A DNA stretch of 64,000 bases, taken from Struthio camelus. Taxonomy: Eukaryota; Chordata; Aves; Struthioniformes; Struthionidae. The notes under the pieces were generated by a model. The model was not told where the DNA came from, searched no databases, and saw only the letters and a list, made by a program, of their open reading frames with translations. Shown here piece by piece: positions 49,602-63,100 of this stretch (position 1 is the first letter of the stretch; the number at the start of each line of letters is the position of its first letter). The stretch covers positions 20,303,213-20,367,212 of the forward strand of contig NC_090943.1 of the NCBI RefSeq assembly GCF_040807025.1, read 5' to 3'. The translations under genes were made by a program, and so were the position numbers.

Positions 49602-52600
49602 GTAAATGGACGCGTCCGCCCTGCCCGCGCTGCTGCGCGCCCTCCCGCCTTCCGGGCCGCCTTTCCCTCCCTTCCCCGCTGCCCGCCCACCCCCGGTGCA
49701 GCTCCTCGGCCGCCGCGGCGCCCCCGCCGGCCCGGCCCGGCCCGGCCCGGCCCGGCCCGGCGCGGCGCGGCGCGGCGCGGCGCGGCGCCCGGGGCTCCGC
49801 TCCTTGCGCCCGTGCCCCGGCCCCGCAGCCCGAGGCCGCCGCAGGCCTCGCCGTCGCCTCAGGGCCGCGGCGCCGCCTGCCGCCCCGCGCAGCCCCGGCC
49901 CGCCGGGCCCTCCCCCGCCCCCTCGGTGTCTCCCTGTTCGCTTGTCTCTCTGGAGCGTCCCACCCCACCGCGCCTCGCACGGGTCTGGCTGCTGCAGGAG
50001 GAAAGCGAGCGGCCGTGCGCGAAGGCGCTGCCGGGCTCGGGGCCGGCCGGGCCGCCTCGCCTAACGCGGCCGCGCCGCGGGCTTCCACCTAGAAAGCCCC
50101 ATCCGTCCTCTGCGTCGTCTGCAGCGATGGCTTCGGCTGTTAGATACGTCCCTGCTTGAGTAACTGAGCAGAAGATCCCCAAAGGTGTATGAGTGTCTGG
50201 TGCGCACTGGAAAGCTTAGATACCTTTGGGGAGATCTGGGAGCTCTGGTAAAAACGCCCTGCGAGGTTGTCCGTATTTTGTTTTTCTGTAGTAGGAAAAA
50301 TAATGCATGTGGCCTTGTGTTCTGAGTACCTATTAGGTTGAATAAATTATGCTAAAAGCAAAATATATATATATATATTCATTATTCTGAGGGACAAAGC
50401 AGATTCTTCTGTAAAACAGATGTCAAACTCAGGGGTTCTCACCACTTCAGAAACGTTTTTATTTCAGTGTAGTGTGGGTGTTTTAACCAAATTCCAGAAC
50501 AACAGTCCAAATTGTAGCCCAGAGCTGAGAGTTTTGCTTAGGTAATGGTTAAATCCTGCCTGCCCCAAAGTCCCCTCCATTTCCCTCCTCCCCAAAATGG
50601 CAGAATTATGTTTGAGCTGTGCCTGAAGCCGCTGCGTTCCAATTGTCACTTGTGACACCTTGGTAATAAATGCCATTTTTAAAGTGGATGACTGTGTTTA
50701 GCACCAAAGCAAACTGGGGATCTTGCAGAGGAGAGGCTGAATGTTCAGAAAGCATGTTCTGCTGTACTGATTTCTCTTCTTTTGTTTGATACACACACGT
50801 GCACATGCACCCTCATACCTCTGCCTCCAGAAACCAAAAGTAAGGCTAATGTAGTATGATATAGTTTAAGTTTACCAAAGTTGTAGTTTACTTGATGCTC
50901 AGCTCACTTATTTTATACTAAAGCAGAATCTAGGTCTTTGTTACCTAAGTGGAAATATTTACTGTGCTTAAACGTGATGTGCACCCACCTTTTGTACAAA
51001 ACTAGCAACGTGCTTCCAAAGGTATTGCAGTCGGATTTCTCTACTTTCTCTCGTGTGCCTCAATATTCCTCATATTCCTTCATGCTCCTCATGATGGAAC
51101 ACTTTCAGACGTTGCCATGTATTTATATTTTTGATAGTATACATTCACATCAGCTCTTTAAGTCTGAATTTCTGCTGGCCTGTTTGAACATGCCAAATCT
51201 GAACTTAAAAAAAAGCTGTTTGTTGATTTTACTATATGGCTTTTTACACACTTGTATTGCAATATGTGTAGCATATATATCTATATATATTTTTTTCTCT
51301 CTTTTTATTGAAGCAGTCACATATATTTTCTTATATATTCTATGCTTAAAGCCAGAAGTAAACAGAAGTTGAGTTTAATTTGGGTTGGGACTTTTTTTGA
51401 TACTTAGCTATATAAGCTGAGGACAATCACAGATTTTTTTAATTCTCATGTGGAATGCTCTTCCAAATTTACAGTTACCTGAAAATTGTCCTGTAGCATA
51501 ACACTGTGGACAGCTTCAGGGTAAATTAGAATTCCGAACGCTCGTAATTGGTTAGTGCTTGTTTAAATGAAAGATGAGTGGGGAATAGGCTTATTATATT
51601 AGAAAAATAATAAATTGGAATGCATGTGAATTTAATCTTATATACCAGATGCCAGTGAGCACTTTTACAGGATAATTTCGTTATCCTTTCAAATTTATAT
51701 TCTTTTATTCAAAAGAACCAGGAAGATTGATAGAAAAATCAAAATTTCATCCTAATCTTGTTTCATAAAGGACATACTGTAATTTAAGTAAAAGCTATTG
51801 GTTTGTGTGGTTTCTCAAGCCGTTTCTAGTCGTTTAATTTAGTCTTCTACATCTAATCTTAAAAACCTCTAATTTGATGAGAATGCTGCCTAAATAAGCA
51901 ATACTGACATGGGTTCCTAGTGTGTGTTAATAGTACTTATGCAATTAAAAGGAAATTTTAAATTGTTTCCTTTAAATATTAAAATACTTTTGAACAAAAT
52001 CATGCCAGACAGTTCATTGCTACAAAATGCTTAAAAAGCGTCAGCTGCTCCTAGGTACTGCACATGAAGATGGGAAAACAACATAGAAAGGCTTGCTAGG
52101 CCTCCTGCAGCAGTGTTTTTGTAGCGAGATCTGACCCAATTAAAAACTTTGACAATGAGGGTATGTATGATCTACTGTTTCTATGGAAATGAGGAATGTA
52201 ACTAAGTAACTCTTCTTTTGTGTCTGTCTAGTTTCAAGGCTCCTATGGATCAATGGAAATACTTTCATTGACTATTGTTTTCTGAATCATGTGCAATATT
52301 CAATAGTACTTACCAACAAATAACTTCTTTTGATACAGAAACTATTGGGCGTGCCTAGACTGGCATGACAGTCTAGGCATCTGTAGATGCCAATGAATAT
52401 GCAACCTCTCCCCAAATTAACCTATTAGATGGAAGACTTTGTTTCAGTGCAGTATTAGCTGGGTAACGTCAAAAAGACTGCAAATCTGGAGGAACAGCTT
52501 AACATCTAATATGCTGTGTCAGTCTAGTTATTTTTGAGACGTGGTTTATTGTCCTACTAGATGAAATAGTAAGCATAGGTTAATTTCAGTGACAATTCTT

Positions 52601-55600
52601 TAAGGAATCCATTTAGCAGAAATGCTATTAAAAATACACTTCACAAAGGCAAGTCTCTCACCTTTTATCTTTCTAATCAATGTTCATGGGCCTGAGCTGT
52701 GGAAAGAAGAAGGCAAGTATGTTGCTCAAGGAACGTGATGGTAAAGCAAACCTAATAGGTGTCACTTTTTATTCTGAACCAATCTCAAAACAAGAGCTCT
52801 AGAATGATTCCAAGAAGTCTCATGAACCTGGAGGTGTTGTTTTTCATATTGACGTATATGTGAAAATTGTGGATTTGGAGTTTGTTTAGTTTTTGTTTTT
52901 TGTTGAAGTGTACTTTGCATCTTCATAGCTTTCTGAAGGCTTTCTGAAGCCTTTGCCCATTGGCCAATTTTTGTCCAACATGATCTCTGTAGTCTGCTGT
53001 TGCATTTTATGTGATCTCCTAAGCGTAGTGCTCTGATAGTTGTGAAGCTAACATATTAAATCTGTAAAAGATTTGTTCAGTAAATGTATGGCTTTGCAGA
53101 TTATCTGATAGTAAAGTGAGATGAGAACTTTTTTAAACACTTACCTTTGGTGACTTCTAAATTAAGGACCTCACCATTCACAAGTGGTACAGTCTTCCAT
53201 TGACTTGTACAGATGCAGTCTGTGAATCACATAATTTATTCTCCCTTTGTGCTCTTTTGTCTGTAGAATATATATTTATGTGAGATTCTAAAATATCTCT
53301 AAAACAGAAATTCACAGTTTTAAAGTATGATTTTGTGGGTTCTAAGTCCCACTGGGTGACTCTCCCATTGAAGATTCTCTTTGTATTAGTAGTCTTACAT
53401 TTGGATTTCTAGTTTGAAAGTAACAAGAAACTTGGACCTGTCACTAGTTTAGTATTAACTATTTCCCCTTTATGTCTCGGTGTTTGTAATTTCAAGTGAA
53501 ATTTCCCGCATTTTGTGGGAAAAGAAACTAAAATGCTCTTCTGGAAAATTTAATTTTAAAAAATGATATTTTTTCCAGTATTTGATTTCTGAGATATACT
53601 AAGAAGCAAAATAATTAGTAGGAAAATTGATATGGTGAGTTTTGACTGTATCTACTGCTGATCACAAAATTTTGTAGTTTACCATTTGAGTGCCACTGTA
53701 TACAGAAGAGAGTATGTCATACAATTAACTCAGCCAGTATGGTGTACCAGAACACTGATTTTTATGTCAGTTGCATATTGTCAGACACCATGAAGCAGTC
53801 TTAACAGTACTATTTGGTATTCAGATTTCAGACAACTGGCCAGGATATAGTCTGGATTTGTTCACTTACCCTCAGCACTACTATGGAGATCTGGAATATG
53901 TGCTCATACCTCATGGCATTATTGTTGACAGGTATGTGTGCCTTCAATGTTACTAAATAAATATTTTGGTTGGAATTATTATTGTTTTTCAAAAAGCCTG
54001 TCATCCACAAACAAGGTATATATAAATATATTATAAAAATCTTTTATCAGTTATAAAAATACTTTTATTTATTTAATTGGCAAAGTCAAAAATACTTGAA
54101 GGTTAGGAAGCGCTAGTTACAGTTGTCTTTGCAGCTCTTTGCCTAATTTCTTTCATGTAATTTCTTTTCTGGGAATTGAACGAGATGGGAGTCTCATAGA
54201 AAAGAGTGTATGATCATACAGTAAAATTGGCATCGTAATGTAAATATGCAAAAGGGGACATCTGAAGTTGGAAGGGCAAATACAAAGCATTCTGTATTTA
54301 GTAATATTTGAGTTACTCACTTGCACCCTCACTAGCTTGTGTTTTTAATATAAAAAGCAGAAAACCGGCATTCAATTACGTAAAACTTTGGCAACTCCCT
54401 AGTACAAATCATTAATATGAGATAACCTAATGGCTTCCTACTGCACCATTGACTTCCTCCATTTAAGCTGACGAGCACAAGAGAGAAGTGTGGTGTGGAC
54501 TGTTTGGGTCCAGAAGCGAAATCTGGAGGGTTGTGGGAAAGCTTGAACATCTCCCTTTCCTCACCTTGTGGTAGTTCCTGTATGTTCTCTCTCTCCTGTG
54601 TGCATCTGAGGGTGCTTCAGTATTCGTGGTAGTCCAGCTCAATGTTCATGCTCAGTTATTATTTTGACATGCTGTTAAAGATCTTTTGAAAAGGCTACAA
54701 AACGGAAATGGTAATTTTTAACAGTGTATTTATTGCGAACATCTGAATTTCATGAGACATTTCCAGCCTGCGGTTTTCTACCTACCACATTTGAACAGCC
54801 GGTTGCAAGTACTGAAATTGTTGGAACTCCTTGAAAGAAGATCATAAACATCCATCATAAGGAAGAGTAGTGACTCCTGTATTTGTTTTGAAACACAAGT
54901 TTTCTTTTATTGCCCTTCAGTTAACATTGTGTTGAATTTTTCATCTCTTCTGATTAGGGTCAACTGACTGTTAATTCCTCTTTTAAAATAAATATGTTAC
55001 AACTTCATTTCACATAGGATTCAATAAATATTTTTTGAAGTGTGCATTGAATGCCAGTGTCGTCTCCTGCTCCAGCAGAAAGATTGGTTCAGTTCTGATG
55101 GAAAAGGAAACAGAGTTGAATACACTGTGATTATGGAAAATTTTCTTGTAAGAAGGTGGCTGTACACTTGAGAAAATTCTTTTGTCAGTAGGAAGCAATT
55201 AAATATAGGTTAAAAGCTAGTATGCTTTTATTTATTGGCAACTCCCTAATACAAATCATTATACTCTGGAGTCCACACTCTTAAAATACAGAAGTGGTCT
55301 ATGGAGTTCTTGGAAATTTCAGCTCCTAAAACAATCTGAGAAAAAATATAAGTAGATGGAAATCAGCAGAAGAATGTTTCCTCACTAAAGAAAGGTTTTT
55401 CCTATTATTCTCAGACTTGATAAAAGATGATAAAAGATTAGTTGATCTTCATCCTTGTATCAGTAAAAGGAATTATGTTTGAGGTGAAACAGAACGATCT
55501 AATTATATCTTCTGTTTTTTAAATCTAAAAAATACTAACGTTTTTGATCCAAAAATTGTTATATGGAATATACTTGAGTGTTACAAAAATGTGAAAATGA

Positions 55601-57139
55601 AAGTTAGAGAGAGCAGCTTTTGCTCATAACTAGCATATTATTTTCCTGTTAGAGTTTATTCTTCTCTGGTACATGCATAGAAGGGAGATTTCACTGTAGT
55701 TCTGTGTACGTATGGAGAAGCAAATGGATTCCCATGTTACAATAGGAAGGAACAAAAAATTGATAGAGGAAAAAGGTGACCATGAAAGACAGAGCATAAA
55801 TTGTAGGATCATTTAATAAATTACGTCCTACCAAAATGTCCATCCTCATTGGAAGCACTGACTCATTCAGAGAGCTACCAAAGAACTTTCCAGAAATATG
55901 TTCACCACAAATAGTCCCCTAAGCTATTTTCCCCTGAAACATCAGATGGCATTTTTCAGTTTTCTGTTGAAACTTGCTTTACGTCCGATGTACATAAGTC
56001 ATATTTGGTGTATGCCAGAAATGGAAGATTGACTCAAAAAAAAAAAAAAAAAAAAAAGGACTGATGACTGAACGTGGCATTTTAAAAGTTCAGTTTTCCA
56101 GAAATGCCATCTACCTTATTCTGTAGAAATCAAAGTCACTTAAGATGATCACTCTTGTTTATTTTTTTGTCTTGAAGATTTCTCTGCTATTGTATCAGAG
56201 AGGTGATTCTTCTGATTTCAATCTGTCATGTTGTTTTTGCGATGCACAGCCGTCAAAGAGAGAAAGATTTAGGAACCCTTCCATTCCAGATTAATCAGAG
56301 CATAACCTTGAGGATTGCCATGTGTGTGACCTTGAACAAGTCACTTAAGCTCATTCCACTCTATTTTTTTTCAGTGTGAAATAGTGATAGCGTACATTTT
56401 TCAAAAAATGTTGATTGATGATATATTTCTTTATAGTATTTGTTTATATATTTGTTAAAATTGTAGGGGTACCATTTTCCAAAGCCAGTCAATGTGAAAA
56501 ATGTATAGTGTTTCTCTTTACCTTTCACTTAACTTATTGTTTTTAGAGAGTTACTAACATAACAAATTCTGTGATTGTACAGAAATATTTTGTATTCGTG
56601 TCTGCTGCGAGGAGAAACTGAAGGCTCAATTTCTTCAAGCATCTCCAACATCTCTGAAATACTTACGGATTCAGTATATGCTGAGAAGTGTTACTCCTTT
56701 TTTCTGTAACTGGGGAATTAATGCATTAAAGGTTAACCAGTTTGATTCATATGCTTTGCACCTTGCATCCTACATTCTGTATCTGCCTATTGTGAGCTTG
56801 ATCCAAAACACATTCAAGTCAAATCAAGAAACCTGAGCAAACTGTAGGTCAAGCTAGATACTCATTCTGATGTTTCTTTGTAACCACAGGGAAAGCATAC
56901 CATGAACTTAGAGAAACTGCATCTAATGTTATTTTATCCTTAATTTTCACTTCAGGACAGAACGATTGGCCAAAGATATTATGCAAGACATTGGAGACAA
57001 TGATATTGTGGTTCTCTGTGTACTCAAAGGTGGCTACAAGTTCTGTGCTGACCTTGTGGAGCACATTAAAAATCTCAGCAGAAATTCAGAAAGGTTCATC
57101 TCCATGAAAGTCGATTTTGTTAGAGTGAAAAGTTACCAC
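49542..57139 (+). CDS. PRTFDC1: Phosphoribosyltransferase domain-containing 1, 5' part (exons 1-3)
   Basis: Joined exons 49542-49601, 53825-53931 and 56956-57139 encode the first 117 residues; the human protein has about 225. After an N-terminus rich in glycine and alanine ending GRGVV come [34 protein letters not shown], then [18 protein letters not shown] with the LKGG phosphate-binding loop, and [11 protein letters not shown]. The [12 protein letters not shown] stretch fits PRTFDC1 better than its paralogue HPRT1. HPRT-family enzymes join hypoxanthine or guanine to PRPP; human PRTFDC1 is reported to have only weak activity. Exon lengths 107 and 184 equal HPRT1 exons 2 and 3. The PRPP-binding motif and C-terminus lie beyond the window, so activity cannot be judged. 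Promoter: a CpG island. Confidence 0.93.
49728..49785 (+). repeat. (CCCGG)n followed by (CGCGG)n
   Basis: About six CCCGG copies (49728-49760), then five CGCGG copies (49761-49785), within the CpG island in PRTFDC1 intron 1. Confidence 0.93.
52352..52379. repeat. Perfect 11-bp inverted repeat (hairpin)
   Basis: TGCCTAGACTG (52352-52362) and CAGTCTAGGCA (52369-52379) with a 6-nt loop, GCATGA. Arms are short for a microRNA precursor, and no longer flanking pairing was seen. Confidence 0.8.
53825..53931 (+). CDS. PRTFDC1: PRTFDC1 exon 2
   Basis: Acceptor GGTATTCAG|ATTTCAG and donor GACAG|GTATGT, 107 nt, phase 0 to 2. Encodes [13 protein letters not shown] to LIPHGIIVD plus part of the Arg codon. 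Confidence 0.95.
53932..56955 (+). other. PRTFDC1 intron 2
   Basis: 3.0 kb. It contains half of a 27-bp near-identical dispersed pair (54388-54414 and 55235-55261), an A22 run (56036-56057) and a MIR-like SINE relic. Confidence 0.8.
56310..56400 (+). mobile_element. MIR-like SINE relic
   Basis: TGTGTGACCTTGAACAAGTCACTTAAGCTC, followed after ~30 bp by GTGTGAAATAGTGATAG, matches the conserved core region of MIR/CORE-SINEs (GTGACCTTGGGCAAGTCACTTAA...). The element is ancient and truncated; edges are approximate. Confidence 0.65.
56956..57139 (+). CDS. PRTFDC1: PRTFDC1 exon 3
   Basis: Acceptor TCACTTCAG|GACAG and donor TACCAC|GTAAGT, 184 nt, ending in phase 0. Encodes [31 protein letters not shown] and [12 protein letters not shown]. 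Confidence 0.95.
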
Positions 57140-60100
57140 GTAAGTCAACAACTTATTTATGTAGACTCTGGTTGTATTCTCATAAGAAATAGTAGACTTC
57201 TGTAGTGAGAAATTAAAAAAAAACTTTTAGATTATAAGACAATCAGTGTGATTTTTTTTTTAAATTGATGAGTTTTTTTTTTCAAAATATTCCTGTCCCT
57301 TTATACTTTTTGGATAACATGAGTAATGATATGAGGCATTCTCAAGCTGTATTTTTTTTCATTTAACCCGTCTTCACTTTTGGACAGAAAATTAGTCAGA
57401 TTTCCATCATGTAAAATGTCTACATGTTGTTTGTTCTCACAATCCTCCGCAGTCCTGTCAAGTTTATTTCACAGGATTTCATATTCCACCTCCCTTCATA
57501 CTTAAGTTTAGCATAACTGCAAGATGATAAATCTGTGTCTTATTCTACATGTTTAATGCTAAATTAAATGTTTTATTCTTCATAACATGCAGTTTATGTA
57601 AGAGCAGAGTATACCACTAGATGATGATAGTGCTTTATAATAAAATGAAATAAGTCATTGAACCAAATCCAGTGCTGAGATAAAAGTCAAAACTTTCTGT
57701 TATCTTCAGAGGAAATTACGCCGTAGTGATTCATTTGTTTCAGTGAGGCAGTGATAATGAGAAGAGCTGCTTCTTTTTAGAAAGATTGGTTACAATTTCT
57801 GTTTGCACAAGCTATATTTTTATTTTCGACCATTTATGCTGCACTATATAGTGAGGGAGCATTTCTAGAAGTAAGTTGTCCTAGAAATGTCTAAGGAAGT
57901 ACACCAAATATATGTAGTGATAATAAGCTTTCTCTTTGACCACTAATGCTATGTAGTGATAATAAGCTTTCTCTTTGACCACTAATGCAACTTGCTGAGT
58001 CTGATGGCTCCCATGATAACTCCACCTCCTTTCCATGGAAAGAGGTTGGTGGGTTGGCATTTTACTCCAAAGCCAGTGACCATAACCTTTTCCTGACTTT
58101 CACGAATCCAGCCTATATTTTTTCCATCATGGAAGAGAACTGAATGAGAGTCTTTTGTAGCCGTTTCAGCAGGATTTGATCCTGGGACTACTCTTTTGAG
58201 AACTGATCTGCTCTATGAAGGACATATGCAGTACAGAGATTGCACTGTTTCTAGCTATTTAGCGTTATTACAAGAGAACTAATTAATAAAGTAAAATACG
58301 TATTTGTCTTAACATACGAATGTGTGGAAATTATACTTGATTTTTTTTTTGGTGTGGTAACACTAGCACTTCTATTTTTTAGCAATGCTTTTGCTAACGG
58401 TAGGACTATTTAAATTGATTTTTCCTTTGCACCTGGCATTATAGGTAATGCACATGCTTTTCCTATTGGGTTGTCTTGTATCTAGTATGAGGATACCCCA
58501 ATTGTGTAAAATTATTTTCCTTGGTGACCAGCCAAATCTTATTAGCAGTATTACCTCTTAACCATTGAGTTGCAGGAGATGTATACCACAGCAGCGTGGA
58601 AATCTCCCCATCATTTTTTAGGAAATGAAGTATAAGTATACTATATAAAGCTGAAACTGCAGTGGAAATTTTGTTATGCTGGAGTTAATTACAAAAGCCT
58701 AGATGATCCTACTGTTTAATGGCTGCGGATGTTCTGTATCTTAGCGTCATGCTTCAGTAGGAAGGTAAGTGATTCCCCAGAACTAGGGGATTCTAGAACT
58801 AGAAGAAATTAGCTTGCAACTAGTTTTTAAAAAATAAATTCTCTTTTTTTGTGTGTGCTTCCAAACAGGTGTCATGTATTTAGAGACTAGAGCTGTGCTT
58901 TAGTTAGTGCTGAATATGAAACCTTCAACAATGCTTGATTTCTGGCTGGTCTTGAGAAGCTGGGTAACACTTCAGTATAAATTTAAAATAACATTAATAT
59001 TAATGGATTCGTTCAGTGAGTGAGAGGTAAAAATAATGCCAACTAAAGTACCAATATCACTCTCTGCCATCCTTTGGGTTCTGGGTTATCATTTTGTTGT
59101 ATTCTGTCCAACTGGAGGCAAGGATAGGTTCTCTAAAATTGGAAATCATGGCCATGTGCGACATAGCTGTGCTTAGAACGCTTAAGTGAGTAAGGAGCTT
59201 TTATTAGTTTGAGTGGCCACATATCCCAGCCTTATATGAGACTCCGAAGTTACCCGTGTCAGTTTATTCTGTAAAATTTTCCCTTCACAGTGCTTTTAAA
59301 CTTTAATCACAGGCAAATAATTACCTTCTGAGATGTAAGGCTCTACCTGAAGTCTTGGAGCACTTCCCTCTCTTTGCTTTTGCTGTTCCACTTTCTATTA
59401 GGACTTATTATTCTCTACTCATTTTTCTCTCTTTTTATCCCTCTCACATTTTACAGACACTGTTCTTCTCACATAATTTCTCCTGCTTCCTTTTACTAAC
59501 TGTTCTCTCCTTCTCTCCTAAAGGGAGTCCTGCTGCTCTCAATACATTTCCTTCAGATATGTCTCCCCTTTCCCCCAGGCTGTCTAAATCCAGCAAGTAA
59601 CTTCAGCTCAAACTGGTGGGATTTTTGAATTGGCTCATTTCAACTTCAGTACCAAAGGTTAGTCGATGTTTTGAGGTTGTAACTGAAAGGGGGAGTTCTT
59701 GATTTAATTGTGTTGCAAAAATGAGCTCTGATCAAACTCTGAACTTGGCATCAGTGAAAGTACATCTTAAGTGTGACGTATCCGCAAAAAATGTCGTATT
59801 TTGATGTCTGGCAAACAGAGACGATTGCCTTTCAAATAAAAAGAGATTGCAAATTAGTCCAGCTTTACAGCACTCTCTGTTTTTCAAACCTGTCATATCC
59901 CAGAATTTAGACAGTTGTTGAAATAAAATCTTAAGTTCTGCTTTCATATTAAGTAGCTGAAAGTTGGACATATACATTCTTTTTTAGACTTTGGGCTCTA
60001 GAAGTTGAACTATGTTTTCCATTTCTTTAGGGTTTTTTTCTAGAATGATAATATAATACAGAAGAGAAAGAGTTAAGAAAAGTATACAAGTGGACAGAAA

Positions 60101-63100
60101 CTTACAGACTCAAGTTTAGATCAGTAAAGAAAAAGATAGATGTGCCTAATTTTAAGCAAACTTTGTATCTGGATCTGTAAATCGAGAAATATATAATTTA
60201 CAAATGAACACTTGATTACCTTTCAAAACTTATTGTTTTGAAAGCTTCCTAGTCAGTAAGAATGATATTTAAAAAATTATGAAATGGAAAAGAATTGTGG
60301 TTGGAAAATATGTGGAATGATATTCTCCATATAAATATGATAAGCTCTTGGAAGAATGCGATTTCTTGTAGACTTACAGGTTGTGTGGCATACTTTTTCT
60401 CCTGTTAATTTTATGCATTTGAATGATTATCAGAAGCTCAACATAAGGAGATTCTTTAAGTGGGGATTTGATTAGAGACTATATGATGAGTTTTCAAGCT
60501 TCTAGCACAACAGGCAAATTAGAAGAAAGGTCCAAGGTGAGAGTTAGAAAAGGTGATTTTTAAGAAATAAACAAATATGAAAGTCATGTAGACTTAAGAG
60601 CAAGAGTCAGAAAGTGGATGAAGGGGGAAATAACATCCATTGATGGTGATTTGAATGAGAAGCAGCTTACTTTTAAGAGGCAGAAAGGAGAAAAAGTTAT
60701 TTTTGGAATGGACTGGTGAGTAGTGAGGCAACAAGTCTTGTGGATAGACAAGGAAGCACTAGAATAGTCCTCACGTGAAATATGAGGGTATGGATAAGCT
60801 GCATGCCAAGATTTAGGCAAAAGATATATTCTAGAAACACTAACATAAGAGCTGATGGAATTTGGCAGCATCTTAGATACTAATTTATAAGAGATTGAAT
60901 TTGAATAAAGCACAGGTCAGGAACAGTGGAGTTAACTTAAGAGATTTTTGAATTTAAAAGTGGAAGAATAAAATTTAATGTATTCAATTTTCACCATACC
61001 AATTTTTTTCCTGGTTGGTAGCTTATCCACAGTGAATCAGAGCTCTGAAATTGAAAAGAGGGTGAGAGTTTGAGGTTCATAGAAGAATTTGAAAATATTT
61101 TGTAGTTATTTTTAGTAGTTAGTCCATGATGAAAAGTAGTGGAAGAAGATAGTGGTCTTGGGAAGGTAGCACAAGGAGAATATGACACCAGCAGGAGAAC
61201 TAAAAAATGTGGATCCAGAAATTCTGTAGTATGTTTGTAATATTGATAACTTCAGTTGATTAAAGAACTAATTAAGAAGAACCCAGAGGGAAGTACAGCA
61301 GAGGAAGCAGGAGAGTGTTTTACCAGGGTGTTCACAGACTAATGGAGACGACTAGACAAGAAAGAAGGAATGTTTGAGGATGAGGGAAAGAGGGAGTGAA
61401 CAAAGGAATAAAAGGAGACGGGTGGCAGAAACAGAAGGGCTAAAGGAAATCTCTTTGTTCAATGTGGAAGAGATAATTTAAGACAAACTAACAAAGGTGA
61501 AAGTTAAATTAGAACTTGAGACAGGAGAGGACATTGGGTTTATCAGATCTAATCCCCTACTAATAGATGCAACATCACTTAGTCCATTTCCAAGCCAAAT
61601 GTGATCTTTAAACCAAAGCTCAGTTTTGAAATGGAATTGAAAAAAATCAGTAGAAAAGCAGAGAAAGTATACAGAGAGGAGTTCTCAGCAACCTGTCAGT
61701 AGAAGAGAAAGTAGATGTGTGAGAATTAACATTTCTTTAGTAGACTTTGATGGAAGCTAAAAATTTGAAGAATCATGCTAAGAGTTGTGATTGAAATTGG
61801 GAGTTGGTATGACAGCAAAAAACTACACATACTTACATTAGGCAGACCAGTCTGCTTTCTACATGCATAGTTACTTGTTCTTGTGAAAATTTTAGTGTTC
61901 CCATATTGTTATCCATAGCTGGATATGCATTTAATACTTGTAATTCTTAAAAAATGCAAAATAGGTAAGATAATAAACCTTGAATTTGGGGGAGGGGCAG
62001 CTGAATCTCAGTGGCATGGTTTTGCAGTGAAAACCATGGTGAGCTAATCTAGTAGTCAGATTGAGAGAGTTAATTTTCCTTAACCCTTCTGTGATTTCTT
62101 TGCTTATTCTTGTACGGACTAAAATGCCAGAAAATGACCATTCATCTGTGTTATTTTGTAACTTTGCACATCTGAAAGAGGATAGTAAATGAACTGTGAT
62201 ATTCAAATTATACCTCTTCATTGCAAATTCTCTTTCAAGTACAGATTATTACAGAATGTTGCTATATTTTCCATCTAGTCCCTGAACTGTGGATTTTAGA
62301 AGTGCATTGTTCATCTTCTGATGAAAATATTGTTGAAAATTATTCTGAAAAATGTGAATGAACTTCAAAGGAATGTTGCTTGCTAATCGCAAAGAAGAAA
62401 CTTGTAGACGATTGTGTATTAAGCCAAATCATGTAATCCTTTAAAATTAATACATTATTTATGATTTCCAGAACATAAGTAATTTAAAAAAATGTGACCT
62501 CTGAATTGTAGTCCATGCACAATGGTTATATTGATGTCTGTTCACAAATACATTGACATGATCTGTTTCCTCTTCAGCCTCCAGTTGTTTGAAATATATT
62601 TACAACTGTTAATTATTAATCTTGGCATAAACAGAACCGTTAGTTCTGCAAAATTGTGAAAACAAGCAACAAAACAGGCATTGTTTAGTAGAAATCTGAG
62701 TGTTTTTGTCTGTATGAGGCTATTTCAGTAAATAGTTTTGCTAAATCTCTCTGCCGTAGGAGTAAAGGAACAGAGGGATTTTATAATGAATAAATTGTAA
62801 GCCATTTGGTAAATGTACTAAAATTACTTATTTTTCTACCTCAAAGCTTTACTTCTAAAATGCCACTACTAAGTACTTACATCTTAAAAAACACAACAGC
62901 ATGAGGCATCAGACTATAATCACAGTGGAAAAGTAAAAAATACACATCTATGCTTTGCATAATAATGTATTCCTATTCGGTATAATTTTACTGTATTAAA
63001 CTTATGTTTTTGGGATCAGTATGAACTTTGCATCTAAAACCAATGTTTTGTAATCTGGAGATTAAAAAAGGAAATAACTTTTTATTTAAACACAAAAGAA

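Larger units (their letters stand above)
49060..50110. promoter_or_regulatory. CpG island and promoter of PRTFDC1
   Basis: Abruptly GC- and CpG-rich, with (CCG)n and a G12 run (49153-49164). It contains PRTFDC1 exon 1. CAAGATGGC at the start codon resembles a YY1 site, common around TATA-less starts. Confidence 0.85.
49602..53824 (+). other. PRTFDC1 intron 1
   Basis: 4.2 kb; the first ~500 bp belong to the CpG island. It contains GC pentamer repeats, an (AT)n run at 50363-50378 and a perfect hairpin at 52352-52379. No other gene was seen. Confidence 0.8.

Noticed and set aside
49333-50159. Several 100-250-codon open frames in the PRTFDC1 CpG island
   Set aside because: GC-rich DNA has few stop codons. 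The peptides are low-complexity Arg/Ala/Pro/Gly, and only the short exon 1 frame matches a family.
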